Assembly (NCBI RefSeq): GCF_023721835.1
Contig: NZ_JAMKFE010000005.1
Location: 1 to 64,000, forward strand
DNA from: Caldimonas mangrovi
Lineage (GTDB): Bacteria > Pseudomonadota > Gammaproteobacteria > Burkholderiales > Burkholderiaceae_C
Direction of reading: 5' to 3'
DNA: 64,000 bases
Below, in pieces: positions 1-10,700 of the stretch. The notes below the pieces were generated by a model that had not been told where the DNA came from, did not search any database, and saw only the letters and a list, made by a program, of their open reading frames with translations. The position numbers and the translations under genes are program-made. Each line of letters begins with the position of its first letter. Position 1 is the stretch's first letter.

Positions 1-74
1 CCGAACAGGACAGTGAAACGCCTCAGCGCCGATGATAGTGCGGATTCCCGTGTGAAAGTAGGACATCGTCAGGC
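1..74 (+). rRNA. rrf: 5S ribosomal RNA, 3' part
   Basis: The first 74 bases match the 3' two thirds of a betaproteobacterial 5S rRNA, including the conserved GATGATAGTG and GTGTGAAAGTAGG blocks and a 3' end in GTCAGGC. The 5' end lies outside the window, so an rRNA operon must run in from the left. A strong intrinsic terminator follows directly. Confidence 0.93.
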
Positions 75-86
75 TATTACACCAGC

Positions 87-122
87 AAACCCCCTCATTC
101 CCAGTGAATGCAGGGGGTTTTT
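87..122 (+). terminator. rRNA operon terminator
   Basis: A 9-bp stem (AAACCCCCT with AGGGGGTTT) encloses a second 5-bp stem (CATTC/GAATG, loop CCAGT), separated by one bulged C, and ends in a run of T. It lies about 12 bases after 5S rRNA and is the expected end of the rRNA transcript. Confidence 0.92.
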
Positions 123-234
123 GCTTTTAGGTTCTGACAAAAGAGAATCAACACTCGCTGATTTCTGCTTGGCGTGGAACGCTCGCTGTTGGCAGGACTC
201 TTACTGGCACCATGTCTACCGTTCGAGGGTGTTG

Positions 235-2970
235 ATGCTCCGTCGCCTGTTCGTCCTTGTTTCGACCTTGATGCTCGCGTTCGTACTGCCCGTGAGCGCG
301 CAGACGGCGAAAGAAAAGAATCTGCCGTCAGGCATCAAGGAAATCGTATCGGTAGAAGGTATCAACGAATACCGCCTTGCCAACGGTCTCCAGGTGCTGC
401 TCGCGCCGGATGCTTCAAAGCCGACCACCACGGTGAATCTTACCTATCGGGTGGGCTCGCGGCACGAGAACTACGGCGAAACCGGTATGGCGCACCTGCT
501 TGAGCACTTGATTTTCAAGGGCTCACCTCGCCATCGCGATGTTTGGGCAGAGTTCACCAAGCGCGGGTTGCGGGCGAACGGCTCGACTTGGCTTGATCGA
601 ACGAACTACTTTGCGAGCTTCTCGGCCGACGACGCGAATTTGCGCTGGTATCTCGGCTGGCAGGCGGATGCGATGGTAAACAGCTTTATCTCCAAGCGAG
701 ACCTCGATACCGAGATGACGGTGGTGCGCAACGAGATGGAGCGAGGGGAGAACAGTGCGGGCCGTATCCTGTTGGAGAAGGGCTTGGCGGCCATGTACCA
801 GTGGCACAACTACGGCAAAAGCACGATCGGTGCCCGCAGTGACGTCGAGAACGTCGACATCGAGCGCCTGCAAGCGTTCTATCGGCGCTACTACCAGCCC
901 GACAATGCCACCTTGATCGTCGCGGGCCGGTTTGAACCGGCGCAGGTGCTGCGCTGGGTCGCCGAATCGTTCGGCAAGCTGCCCAAGCCGGAACGGAAAC
1001 TGCCGGCACTGTATTCCCTGGATCCCGCGCAAGATGGCGAACGCAGCGTGACGCTACGTCGCGTCGGGGGGGCGCCCATGGTCTATGCGATGTACCACGT
1101 TCCCCCGGGGGCGCATCCTGACTACGCGGCGGTGGAGATGCTCGACCTGCTGCTGACCGACACACCGTCGGGGCGGCTGCACCGAGCACTCGTCGATGCC
1201 AAACTTGCCGCCGGTGTCTTCGGCTTCACTCAGGCGCTGGCCGATCCGGGCTTTGCCGTCTATGGCGCTCAGCTGGGCGCAGGTCAGGAGGTGAAGCAGG
1301 CGCAGGAGGCGCTCCTCGCGACTGTCGAATCGTTCGCGCAGACGCCGGTAACGCAGGAGGAACTGCAGCGCGCTCGCACCAAATGGCTCAAGGACTGGGA
1401 CATGACCTTCTCCGACCCCGAGCGCGTCGGCGTGGCCCTGTCCGAGGCGATTGCCGCAGGTGACTGGCGATTGTTCTTCTTGGCACGGGACCGGATCCGT
1501 ATGGTCGATGTCGCCGACGTGCAGCGTGTCGCCAAGGAGCGCCTGCTGCGCTCGAATCGTACCCTCGCAACGTATATCCCGACCGAAGATCCGCAACGCG
1601 CGCCAGCGCCGGCACGAGTGGATGTGAGCGCGCTACTGCAGGGATATGTCGGCGATCCCGCCGCTGTGGAGGTCGAGGCATTCGATGCCACGCCGGGGAA
1701 CATCGAACGGCGCACCGAGCGCTTCACCCTCGATAGCGGTCTGCAAGCCGCGGTGCTGCCGAAAGGCACGCGCGGCGCCATGGTGCGCGCCGAGCTGCGC
1801 CTGCGTTTCGGCACGGAGCAGAGCTTGCAGAACCTGTCCACAGTGGGGCAACTGACTGCTGCCTTGCTCGACAAAGGCACGGCCCGGTTGTCGCGCCAGC
1901 AAGTCCAGGACCGGCTCGATGAACTGCGAGCAGAAGTATCGATCGCCGGCAGCGCGACCGGGGTTGCGGTCTCGATCACGACGAAGCGCCAGTACCTGCC
2001 CCAGGTGATTGAGCTCGTGTCCGAATTGCTGCAGAGGCCGTCGTTCCCGGCCGATGGACTGGAGGAAATTCGACAGCAGGCGCTGGCGGCGCTGGAGTCG
2101 GAGCGGAAGGATCCGGAAGCCCAGGTCGACCTGCTGCTCGATCAGCGTTTCAGCCCCTATCCGCAGCACGATGTGCGGCACGTGCCGTCGTTCGACGAGC
2201 GGCGCCGCGCTCTGGAACGCGTGACGCAAGACGATATTCGGGCCTTCCACCGCCGCTTCTATGCGGCCTCGCATGGACAGTTCTCCGCGGTGGGTGATCT
2301 CGACGCCCGGGCCGTCCGCGCTGCACTCGAGAGCGGATTCGGTTCCTGGCGTGCGAAAGAACCGTACGCGCGCGTCACTCGGCCTTTCGTGGAGGTGGCG
2401 CCCGAACGCGTCGTGGTGCGCACCCCTGACCGCCAGAATGCCTATTTGCGCATCGGCCTGGCCATGCCGGTAAAGGAGATGCACCCCGACTACCCGGCGC
2501 TGACCATGGCCAACTACCTGCTCGGTCAGGGCGGCAATTCGCGTCTGTGGGCCCGGGTGCGCGAAGCGGAAGGCCTGTCCTACAGCGTCTACTCGATGGT
2601 CGAGTGGAATGTCTGGGAGCCCTATTCCGTCTGGAGCGCCAGCGCCATCTTCGCGCCACAGAACCTCAAGCGTGTCGAGACCGCGATGCGCGAGGAGATC
2701 GACCGGGCGCTGGAGCGCGGCTTCACCCAGCAGGAGCTTGAGCAGGGACGGCAGGGGCTGCTGAATTTCCGCCGGCTGTCCCGCGCCCAGGACCGTAACC
2801 TGGCGGCGGCGCTGGTCGAGAATCTCTATCTCGGGCGGGACTTTCTCGTTTCGCAGCGCGTCGACGAGGCGCTGGCCCAGCTGACTGTGGCGGACGTCAA
2901 CGCTGCCTTGCGGAAGTACCTGCAGCCGGAGCGATTTGTCATCGGTGCGGGCGGCGATTTCAAGGAGTGA
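235..2970 (+). CDS. M16 family zinc metallopeptidase, secreted
   Basis: A 911-residue protein with a Sec signal peptide (charged MLRR start, hydrophobic stretch, AQ cleavage region near residue 24) and two tandem M16 (insulinase/pitrilysin) repeats. The N-terminal repeat carries the inverted zinc motif H87-L-L-E90-H91 and a downstream ERG-E region typical of the active half; the C-terminal half has no HxxEH and is the usual inactive clamp. A periplasmic peptide-degrading role is inferred from the family. The ATG at 235 has GAGG six bases upstream. In-frame GTG and TTG codons lie immediately before it, but farther upstream the frame runs into 5S rRNA and cannot be coding. The 3' end overlaps the converging glycosyltransferase by 11 bp. 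Confidence 0.9.
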   Translation: MLRRLFVLVSTLMLAFVLPVSAQTAKEKNLPSGIKEIVSVEGINEYRLANGLQVLLAPDASKPTTTVNLTYRVGSRHENYGETGMAHLLEHLIFKGSPRHRDVWAEFTKRGLRANGSTWLDRTNYFASFSADDANLRWYLGWQADAMVNSFISKRDLDTEMTVVRNEMERGENSAGRILLEKGLAAMYQWHNYGKSTIGARSDVENVDIERLQAFYRRYYQPDNATLIVAGRFEPAQVLRWVAESFGKLPKPERKLPALYSLDPAQDGERSVTLRRVGGAPMVYAMYHVPPGAHPDYAAVEMLDLLLTDTPSGRLHRALVDAKLAAGVFGFTQALADPGFAVYGAQLGAGQEVKQAQEALLATVESFAQTPVTQEELQRARTKWLKDWDMTFSDPERVGVALSEAIAAGDWRLFFLARDRIRMVDVADVQRVAKERLLRSNRTLATYIPTEDPQRAPAPARVDVSALLQGYVGDPAAVEVEAFDATPGNIERRTERFTLDSGLQAAVLPKGTRGAMVRAELRLRFGTEQSLQNLSTVGQLTAALLDKGTARLSRQQVQDRLDELRAEVSIAGSATGVAVSITTKRQYLPQVIELVSELLQRPSFPADGLEEIRQQALAALESERKDPEAQVDLLLDQRFSPYPQHDVRHVPSFDERRRALERVTQDDIRAFHRRFYAASHGQFSAVGDLDARAVRAALESGFGSWRAKEPYARVTRPFVEVAPERVVVRTPDRQNAYLRIGLAMPVKEMHPDYPALTMANYLLGQGGNSRLWARVREAEGLSYSVYSMVEWNVWEPYSVWSASAIFAPQNLKRVETAMREEIDRALERGFTQQELEQGRQGLLNFRRLSRAQDRNLAAALVENLYLGRDFLVSQRVDEALAQLTVADVNAALRKYLQPERFVIGAGGDFKE

Positions 2971-3778
2971 GAGCGTTGCGCTGCAGGTTCCCCAACTGAG
3001 CTGCGTACGCATCCAGCCAGTCGATCACCTTAGGAGGCAGATGCTCTTGCAGTGAGTGCCTGCGGTCGGCGTCGAGATCAGTCCACCACCATGCCAGCCG
3101 CACCAGCAGCGGCTCCAGGCGTTTGCTTTCCGGTGGCGGTGGTTCTCCAAGGGCCTCGTACGCAGCGGCCCAGCGGCAGGTGTAGCCGACGGTGGGTGCC
3201 TCGAGTGCGACATGTGGCAGGCCTTTGGCGCGCAGTTGTTCCCAGAAGACGCGGTCGCCGATGCATGCGAGTTCGCGCGGCACCGTGGCCCAGCGAATGA
3301 CTTCGTGCAGGGCCGCGCCGAACAGCACGAAGCAGTTGGTATCCACATGGAGGAGTTCCCGGTCCTCGAGGCTGGCCAGCGGGAGAAGGGATCCATCTGG
3401 CCGCAGGAGGCGACGCCGGGCCACCACCACCGGAGCGCCGCTGCTGCGGTGCAGTGCGTGTGCCTGCGCAAGGTGGGTGTTGTCGAGCAGGTTGTCGGCA
3501 TCGAGGAACATCAGTCCGGTGCAACCACCTCGCAACGCGAGCTGCGCACCGATGTGGCGTGGCGTGTCGCCGCAGTCGTCATAGCGGTGCGGCAGGTTCA
3601 GTCGGACGAGCCCCCGGGCTGTGGGCAGTTCACGCGCCGGGTCGTCGCAGACGAGGTACTGGCGCACAGGCCACTCCACTTGCTGGGCACTCACGCTGTC
3701 GAGACAGCGCTGAAGTACGGAAAGGGGCTCGTCGAAGCAGGCCGTGACGACCGCGAAGAAGGGGGCCGCCATGCTCAC
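2960..3778 (-). CDS. Glycosyltransferase family 2-like protein
   Basis: A 272-residue GT-A type protein without TM segments. The N-terminus FFAVVTACFDEP is the nucleotide-binding beta strand of family 2 glycosyltransferases, and FLDADN around residue 95 is the DxD-like metal and sugar-nucleotide site. Acceptor and sugar cannot be read from the sequence. The GTG start at 3778 overlaps the stop of the upstream acyltransferase gene (GTGA), showing translational coupling; an ATG two codons later is the alternative start. Pairing with a FemAB-like acyltransferase suggests a cell-envelope modification unit, which is inference. Confidence 0.72.
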   Translation of the reverse strand: MSMAAPFFAVVTACFDEPLSVLQRCLDSVSAQQVEWPVRQYLVCDDPARELPTARGLVRLNLPHRYDDCGDTPRHIGAQLALRGGCTGLMFLDADNLLDNTHLAQAHALHRSSGAPVVVARRRLLRPDGSLLPLASLEDRELLHVDTNCFVLFGAALHEVIRWATVPRELACIGDRVFWEQLRAKGLPHVALEAPTVGYTCRWAAAYEALGEPPPPESKRLEPLLVRLAWWWTDLDADRRHSLQEHLPPKVIDWLDAYAAQLGNLQRNALTP

Positions 3779-4988
3779 CGTCCCGGTTCGCTCTTGAACG
3801 GCGAGCGCTCGGCGAGTTCGTCGACATACGCTTGCACGCCCTGGCCCTCGCGCTCGAGGAAGCGCGCGACGGCGTCGGAGAACACCGGGTGGCTAAGCCA
3901 GTGTGCGGACCACGTCTGTACCGGCATCAATCCCCGTGCCATCTTGTGCTCGCCCTGCGCACCACCTTCGAAGGCCTCGTAACCGTGCTCGATGCACCAA
4001 GCGAGCGGTTGGTAGTAGCAGGCTTCAAAGTGCAGGCAGGGCACCCATTCCAGCGCGCCCCAGTAGCGACCGAAGGCACGGCGGTGCCGCGGATCCAGAG
4101 CGACGAGCGACGATGCGATACGGCGTCCACCCCGCGTTGCGATGAACAGCAGCCAGTGCTCGGGCATGCGCTCGGACATCAGGGCGAAGAAGCGGCGCGT
4201 CAGGTAGGGCGTCGAGTGGTGGGCGCGGTAGGTGGCGCCATAGCACTCGTAGAAGAAATCCCAGTCGGGCTGGGTGATGTCCGCGCCTGTCAACGCGGAA
4301 AATTCGATGCCGGCATCGGCGACGTGGCGCCTGTCCTGCAGAATCTTTTTGCGCTTGTCGCGTTGCAATCCCGCAAGGAACTCGTCGAAGTCGCGATACG
4401 GCAATGGCGTACGGTTGCGCCAGTGGAACTGCACAGTGCTGCGTATCAGCCAGCCCTGCGTGCCCGCAGCCTCGAGATCTGCCTCGTCGACGAACAACAA
4501 GTGGGCCGAGGACAGGTCGTTGTCCCGCGCGATGCTCTCGATCGCCGCCAGCAGTGCGCGGCGTGCGGGGGCATCACGGGCCAACAGACGCGAGCCGGGA
4601 ACAGGCGTGAAGGGTACCGCGGCGAGCAGCTTCGGGTAGTACGCGAGGCCGTGCCGCTCGTAAGCATCGGCCCAAGCCCAGTCGAACACGTATTCGCCGT
4701 AAGAGTGGGCCTTCAGGTAAAGGGGGCAGGCGGCCACCAGCTTGCCGGTCCTCTCCAGCGTGAGGAAATGCGGGGCCCAACCGGCGTCCTCGGTGGCGCT
4801 GCCTGAAGCGTGCAGCGCATCGAGATAGGCATGCGACAGGAAGGGCGTGGGGCGAAGCGACGCGGCCAGCAACGCGTCCCAGCCCGGCGCGTCCACACTC
4901 GCCACATCGTGGTGGAGGCGAATGACATAATCGTCCGGCGCCTCCCCCTTGTGGTTTTCTTCGGCGTTTGTCGCTTCTGCTTTCTTCG

Positions 4989-4995
<7 letters not shown>
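3775..4995 (-). CDS. FemAB/GNAT-like acyltransferase (DUF482 family)
   Basis: A 406-residue protein of the FemAB-like DUF482 type. It has the family's aromatic pattern PTPFLSHAYLDAL near residue 50, a YGEYVFDWAWADAY block near residue 115, and the conserved HWRNR and FEGGAQGEHK blocks toward the C-terminus. Family members are tentatively tied to peptidoglycan or lipid aminoacylation; no substrate is established. It is coupled to the glycosyltransferase downstream. The first 22 residues are polar and poorly conserved in style, and the ATG at 4995 overlaps the nadE start on the other strand by 7 bp, so the true start may be internal. No standard in-frame start appears before the GTG around codon 31. 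Confidence 0.78.
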
Positions 4996-7062
<2,067 letters not shown>

Positions 7063-7064
7063 GC

Positions 7065-7079
7065 GGGGGGGGGGGGGGG
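7065..7079. repeat. 15-nt poly-G tract
   Basis: Fifteen consecutive G residues lie between the P-II stop codon and the shared terminator. Such tracts are prone to length change and to sequencing error, so the exact length is uncertain. Confidence 0.85.
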
Positions 7080-7093
7080 CGCACACCCGCAGG

Positions 7094-7113
7094 AAGCCCG
7101 CGACAGCGGGCTT
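7094..7113. terminator. Bidirectional terminator between P-II and LOG genes
   Basis: A perfect 8-bp stem AAGCCCGC/GCGGGCTT with a GACA loop sits between two converging genes. Flanking T content is weak on the plus side, so efficiency may be moderate. Confidence 0.7.
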
Positions 7114-7126
7114 CTCTGCATCTGGC

Positions 7127-7711
7127 TCAGATGCGCTCGTAGTCGTCCGGACCCGTTGCTGCTGCTGCGGCGGCGGCCAGCCGGGCGAGCAGCGCATCGG
7201 CGGTGTCGTCGACTTGCAGCAGTTCGACCTGCGACGATGAAACGAAGCCTTCCTGCATCGTGTGTTGCATGAAGGCAAGCAGCCCGTCGTAGTAGCCGCC
7301 GGTGTTGAGCAGTCCGAGCGGCTTGTCGTGGTAGCCGAGCTGGCGCCATGTCCACACCTCGAAAAGCTCCTCGAAGGTGCCGATGCCGCCGGGTAGCGCC
7401 AGAAAGGCGTCAGCCCGCTCGGCCATCATCTTCTTGCGCTCGTGCATCGTCTGCACGATGTGCAGCTCCGTCAGGCCGCGGTGGCCGAGCTCCCGATCGA
7501 GCAGGGCTTGGGGAATCACGCCGATGGCCGTCCCGCCGGCGGCCAGCGTGGCATCGGCGATGCAACCCATCAAGCCGGCGCGGCCGCCACCGTAGACGAG
7601 CTGCCAGCCCATGCGGCCGATCAGGGTGCCTGCTTCCCATGCGATCTGCTCGTAGGCCGGCGAGGCACCGAGTCGCGAGCCGCAGTAAACACAGACAGAA
7701 AAAACAGCCAT
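7127..7711 (-). CDS. LOG family protein (TIGR00730), nucleoside-monophosphate phosphoribohydrolase
   Basis: A 194-residue Rossmann-like protein with the LOG signature PGGIGTFEE around residue 107 and the YGGGRAGLMG nucleotide-binding loop near residue 40. LOG enzymes hydrolyse cytokinin riboside 5'-monophosphates or AMP-like nucleotides; the bacterial physiological substrate is often unknown. It is the last gene of the minus-strand sigma-factor operon, 18 bp after the diacylglycerol kinase gene, with a GGAAGA ribosome-binding site. Confidence 0.9.
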   Translation of the reverse strand: MAVFSVCVYCGSRLGASPAYEQIAWEAGTLIGRMGWQLVYGGGRAGLMGCIADATLAAGGTAIGVIPQALLDRELGHRGLTELHIVQTMHERKKMMAERADAFLALPGGIGTFEELFEVWTWRQLGYHDKPLGLLNTGGYYDGLLAFMQHTMQEGFVSSSQVELLQVDDTADALLARLAAAAAAATGPDDYERI

Positions 7712-7729
7712 GTGAATGTCCGTCTTCCT

Positions 7730-8131
7730 TCAGGCGACGAAGCGCTGGTAAAGCGCCGCCAGCCAGACGCCTGAACAGCTGAGGACCGAAAGGAAGACAG
7801 CTGCGCTGCCCAGGTCCTTGGCCCGCTTGGACAGATGATGAAGTTCGAACGAGACGCGATCGATGGCGGTTTCGACGGCGGAATTGAGCAGTTCGACGAC
7901 CAGTACCAGCATGACCGAGCCGGCGAGCAAAGCCACTTCCACCCATGACCGGCCCACCCACCAGGCGGCGGGCAGCATCAAGGCAGCGAGCCAGGCTTCC
8001 TGGCGAAACGCGCTCTCGCCTTGGTAGGCGGTCTTCAGTCCCTCGCACGAATAGCGGGTGGCATACAGAACGCGTGCCAGGCCCGTGCGGCCCTTGTACG
8101 GGTTGTCCATGCCGGGATTCTGGGTCTGCAC
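7730..8131 (-). CDS. dgkA: Diacylglycerol kinase
   Basis: A small integral membrane kinase of up to 133 residues that phosphorylates diacylglycerol to phosphatidic acid in phospholipid turnover. It has three TM segments and the family motifs ELLNSAVETAID (around residue 80) and the AKDLGSAAV segment of the active site. The GTG at 8131 has AAGG upstream at a long distance; the ATG at 8110 would remove seven residues outside the conserved part. It belongs to the same minus-strand transcription unit as the RDD and LOG genes. Confidence 0.92.
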   Translation of the reverse strand: MQTQNPGMDNPYKGRTGLARVLYATRYSCEGLKTAYQGESAFRQEAWLAALMLPAAWWVGRSWVEVALLAGSVMLVLVVELLNSAVETAIDRVSFELHHLSKRAKDLGSAAVFLSVLSCSGVWLAALYQRFVA

Positions 8132-8146
8132 GATGTCAATGCCTTG

Positions 8147-8701
8147 TCATGTCGGGGTCCCAGATGTCGCGAACGCGGGCTCCCATGAGACGAGTTGCGT
8201 GCCACATAGCGCATCGTGCCAATACTGCCGTCGCGGGTGCAGGAAGGAGAGTACGGCGTAGAAGAGTATCCACCCCGCGATGGCCACGAAAACGAGGCCG
8301 CCGCTGCGCGTGTACCCGAGTTGCCAGGCGGCCAACAGCGGCGGGACGAACCACACCCAACTGCATGCGAAGCGGGCAACGGCGCGGCTCACGCCCAGCG
8401 GCTGCCCGCTGTCGGTGAGCACGCGGATGCGCCATGTCTGCATGGCGAGCGTCTGGCCCGAGTGCGTCCACAGCCATACGAAGTAAATGCCGGCCACGAC
8501 GAACAGCACAGCGGCAAGCCCCAGGCGGCCCCGCAGCGCATGCTGCTGGTTGACGGCCACGGAATAGACAAGTGCGGCCGTGAAGGTGACGCCGAACAGC
8601 AGCACACTTTCGTAGAGAAAGCAGGCCAGCCGCCGACGCAGCGGCGGCGCGACTTGCCGTGCCGTGGCGGGCATCATTCCGGCAGGACCGGGCACCGTCA
8701 T
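8147..8701 (-). CDS. RDD family membrane protein
   Basis: A 184-residue protein whose RDD domain starts at PLRRRLACFLYE, with about three or four hydrophobic segments. RDD proteins are small membrane proteins of mostly unknown role; some are implicated in ion transport. The ATG at 8701 overlaps the DUF3106 stop as ATGA, so translation is coupled to the sigma operon upstream. Confidence 0.85.
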   Translation of the reverse strand: MTVPGPAGMMPATARQVAPPLRRRLACFLYESVLLFGVTFTAALVYSVAVNQQHALRGRLGLAAVLFVVAGIYFVWLWTHSGQTLAMQTWRIRVLTDSGQPLGVSRAVARFACSWVWFVPPLLAAWQLGYTRSGGLVFVAIAGWILFYAVLSFLHPRRQYWHDALCGTQLVSWEPAFATSGTPT

Positions 8702-9444
8702 TTGCGGCGCGGAGCGGAAGCGGCAGGCAACGGGGCGACGGCCTGCGGACCTACTTTAGGCAGCAGGGTGTGAGAGTCGACGAACTGGGGTGTGGCGGCG
8801 ATCTTGGGCATGCCTGGCTGCTGGTGCCACGGCGGAGCCGGGCGCTTGGTGATGGAGGTGGTGGTAGCGCCCGGCCGGGCTTGCAGCACTGCGGGTGCCA
8901 CCGGCTTCGGTGGTGAGGCGGATTTTGCCTGCTGCGCGCCGCCCTTTGAAGCGGCTTTTCCCGCAGGCTTCTTGGCGTTGGCAGCCCGCTCGCGCGCAGC
9001 CTTGCGCGCCAGTTGCCTGCGTTCGTCCTCGCTGAGCGCCTGATAGGCCTCCCAGCTGCTGAGACGCTCCTGCGGCGACACGTCCTTCGCTTCGCGATAA
9101 TTCATGCGGGCGGTGAGGCGTTCCTGGGGCGACAGCCGTGCCCACTCGGTCATGCGGTCCTGGAGTCGAGCCCGTTCCTGAGCATTCATGGAGGGGAATC
9201 GCGCAGCGATCTCCAGCCATTTGCGCTTGCGCGCCGCATCGATGCGCGGCCACTCGCGTTCCAGCGGACCCAGGGCCAGGCGCTGCGCGGGAGTCAGCTC
9301 CCTCCAGGACTGTCCTTCGGTCACTGTCGGCTCGGCGGTGGCTCGCTTCGGCTGGGCAGTCGCCGGCACGCACGCGAGCGCCGCCAGCAGCGCCGTGCTC
9401 AGCAGCACGGCCGCCGTGGGTCGGCACCGGGATCGTCGCGTCAT
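8698..9444 (-). CDS. DUF3106 protein, secreted
   Basis: A 248-residue protein with a signal peptide (RRSRCR n-region, hydrophobic core, cleavage near TAQ at residue 31). Residues 40-140 are helical with repeated L-[ST]-P-x-[EQ]-R units (LTPAQR, LSPQER, VSPQER, LSEDER). They recall the LTxxQ repeats of periplasmic CpxP/Spy/ZraP stress proteins, a resemblance seen by eye and not proven. The C-terminal third is Ala/Pro/Lys-rich and probably disordered. ATG 9444 overlaps the DUF3619 stop as ATGA; a longer frame upstream would overlap that gene and lose the signal peptide. Confidence 0.8.
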   Translation of the reverse strand: MTRRSRCRPTAAVLLSTALLAALACVPATAQPKRATAEPTVTEGQSWRELTPAQRLALGPLEREWPRIDAARKRKWLEIAARFPSMNAQERARLQDRMTEWARLSPQERLTARMNYREAKDVSPQERLSSWEAYQALSEDERRQLARKAARERAANAKKPAGKAASKGGAQQAKSASPPKPVAPAVLQARPGATTTSITKRPAPPWHQQPGMPKIAATPQFVDSHTLLPKVGPQAVAPLPAASAPRRK

Positions 9445-9878
9445 CGGTGCGGGGATTTCAGGAAGGCCGCGAACCCGGGATCGGCGTAGGCGGCGGGCGG
9501 CAGGTCGTCGGCGAGTAGCGCGGCGTCGATGTCTGCCGCATCCTTCACCTGACGTGCCAGATGCCCCTCGTGAATGAAGAACAGGCCGGCGAAGAGCAGC
9601 AGCCACGGTAGCGCGGAGGCGATGAGCCACAACAGGCGCCTGGGCGCCTGTCCCCCGACGAGCGCAGTGGCCGCCCCCATGGCGACCACCTCGGAGGCAA
9701 CCTCCGGTTTTGCATGTTTGCGACGGCCGAGCGCCTGCTCGCGAGCGAAGCGCAGGCGCTCGGAGACATCGGCCGGCAACTGCGCGGCGGATTCGGACAG
9801 AGCCGAACCCAGGCGCAGCGCAAAGCGAGCTTCGAGCGCTTCGAGTTCGGCGGTTTGCTGGGGCGACAGTGATTTCAT
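9441..9878 (-). CDS. DUF3619 protein, one-TM candidate anti-sigma factor
   Basis: A 145-residue protein with a charged helical N-terminal region (residues 1-80), one TM helix (about 82-102) and a short polar C-terminal part. It is coupled by 4-bp ATGA overlaps to the sigma factor upstream and to DUF3106 downstream. This arrangement, with a cytoplasmic N-terminus and a single TM beside an ECF-like sigma factor, is the usual layout of membrane anti-sigma factors. That function is inference: no zinc anti-sigma HxxxCxxC motif is present. Confidence 0.75.
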   Translation of the reverse strand: MKSLSPQQTAELEALEARFALRLGSALSESAAQLPADVSERLRFAREQALGRRKHAKPEVASEVVAMGAATALVGGQAPRRLLWLIASALPWLLLFAGLFFIHEGHLARQVKDAADIDAALLADDLPPAAYADPGFAAFLKSPHR

Positions 9879-10441
9879 GGTGCGATTCCCTTGGCTCTCA
9901 GGGCGCGCGCCAAGGCATGCACCGCTCTGGAGCAGTGCGTCTTGACGCTGCCTTCCGAGCAGCCCATGACAGCAGCAGTCTCGGCGACGTCGAGCTCTTC
10001 CCAGTAACGCATCAAAAACGCCTCGCGTTGACGCGGAGGCAACTTCTCCACCTCGATCTCGATGGTGCGCAGGAGCTGTAGGCGCGACACCGAGTCGGAA
10101 GCGCTTTCCGTGCCAGCCGACGCATCGAGCGATTCCAGCGTTTCAAGCAGATCGAAGTCTCCGTCCGGATCGCTCGACTCGAAGCTCGAAAAGCTTTGAA
10201 CCACGGCGTCACGCACCTTCTGACGGCGAAACCAGTCGGTGGTGGCGTTGGAAAGGATACGTTGGAACAGCAGGGGCAATTCTGCCGTCGGGCGGTCGCC
10301 GTACTTTTCGGCCAGCCGAATCATGGCATCCTGCACGATATCCAGTGCAGCGTCGGCGTCGCGCACGGCGTAGAGCACCCGCTTGAAGGCCCGCTTGTCG
10401 ACGCTCTTGAGGAAATCAGACAGTTCTCGTTCGCTGGCCAA
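9875..10441 (-). CDS. RNA polymerase sigma factor, ECF-like
   Basis: A 188-residue sigma-70 family protein with region 2 (RDADAALDIVQDAMIRLAEKY and the DWFRRQKVRD block) and region 4 (LPPRQREAFLMRYWEELDVAETA followed by GCSEGSVKTHCSRA). There is no region 1 or 3. The TTG at 10441 places the start just before ASERELSDFL, the expected beginning; a GTG seven codons upstream is possible, and the longer frame upstream is non-coding. It heads the operon with DUF3619, DUF3106, RDD, dgkA and LOG genes and diverges from ilvB across about 260 bp that hold no other recognisable gene. Confidence 0.88.
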   Translation of the reverse strand: MASERELSDFLKSVDKRAFKRVLYAVRDADAALDIVQDAMIRLAEKYGDRPTAELPLLFQRILSNATTDWFRRQKVRDAVVQSFSSFESSDPDGDFDLLETLESLDASAGTESASDSVSRLQLLRTIEIEVEKLPPRQREAFLMRYWEELDVAETAAVMGCSEGSVKTHCSRAVHALARALRAKGIAP

Positions 10442-10700
10442 AGGCAGAGGGTGCGGGCGCACCGGAAGGGCAACCGAAAAATTATCGCATTGCACCGTAA
10501 CTACGCGGAAACCCGGCGGCCAGAGCGCGTAAAAGTGCGCCGCAATGCCATAATGCTGCTTTGCACAACATACGGGTCTCGACTCGGACGCCCGACCTGG
10601 GCCTCCTCGTTCATGACCGCGCAGGCTCCACACCCGCCTCACGAGGGCGCGGAAAGGAGCACCGATCGTTTTTCGTTAGAGAAATTCAGAAAGGTTCGAA

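Noticed and set aside
13-234. In-frame extension of the M16 peptidase back to position 13
   Set aside because: It translates 5S rRNA and its terminator; the signal peptide starts at 235 with its own ribosome-binding site.
10442-10700. Possible ilv leader/attenuator before ilvB
   Set aside because: No short frame enriched in Val, Leu or Ile codons and no terminator hairpin with a T run.
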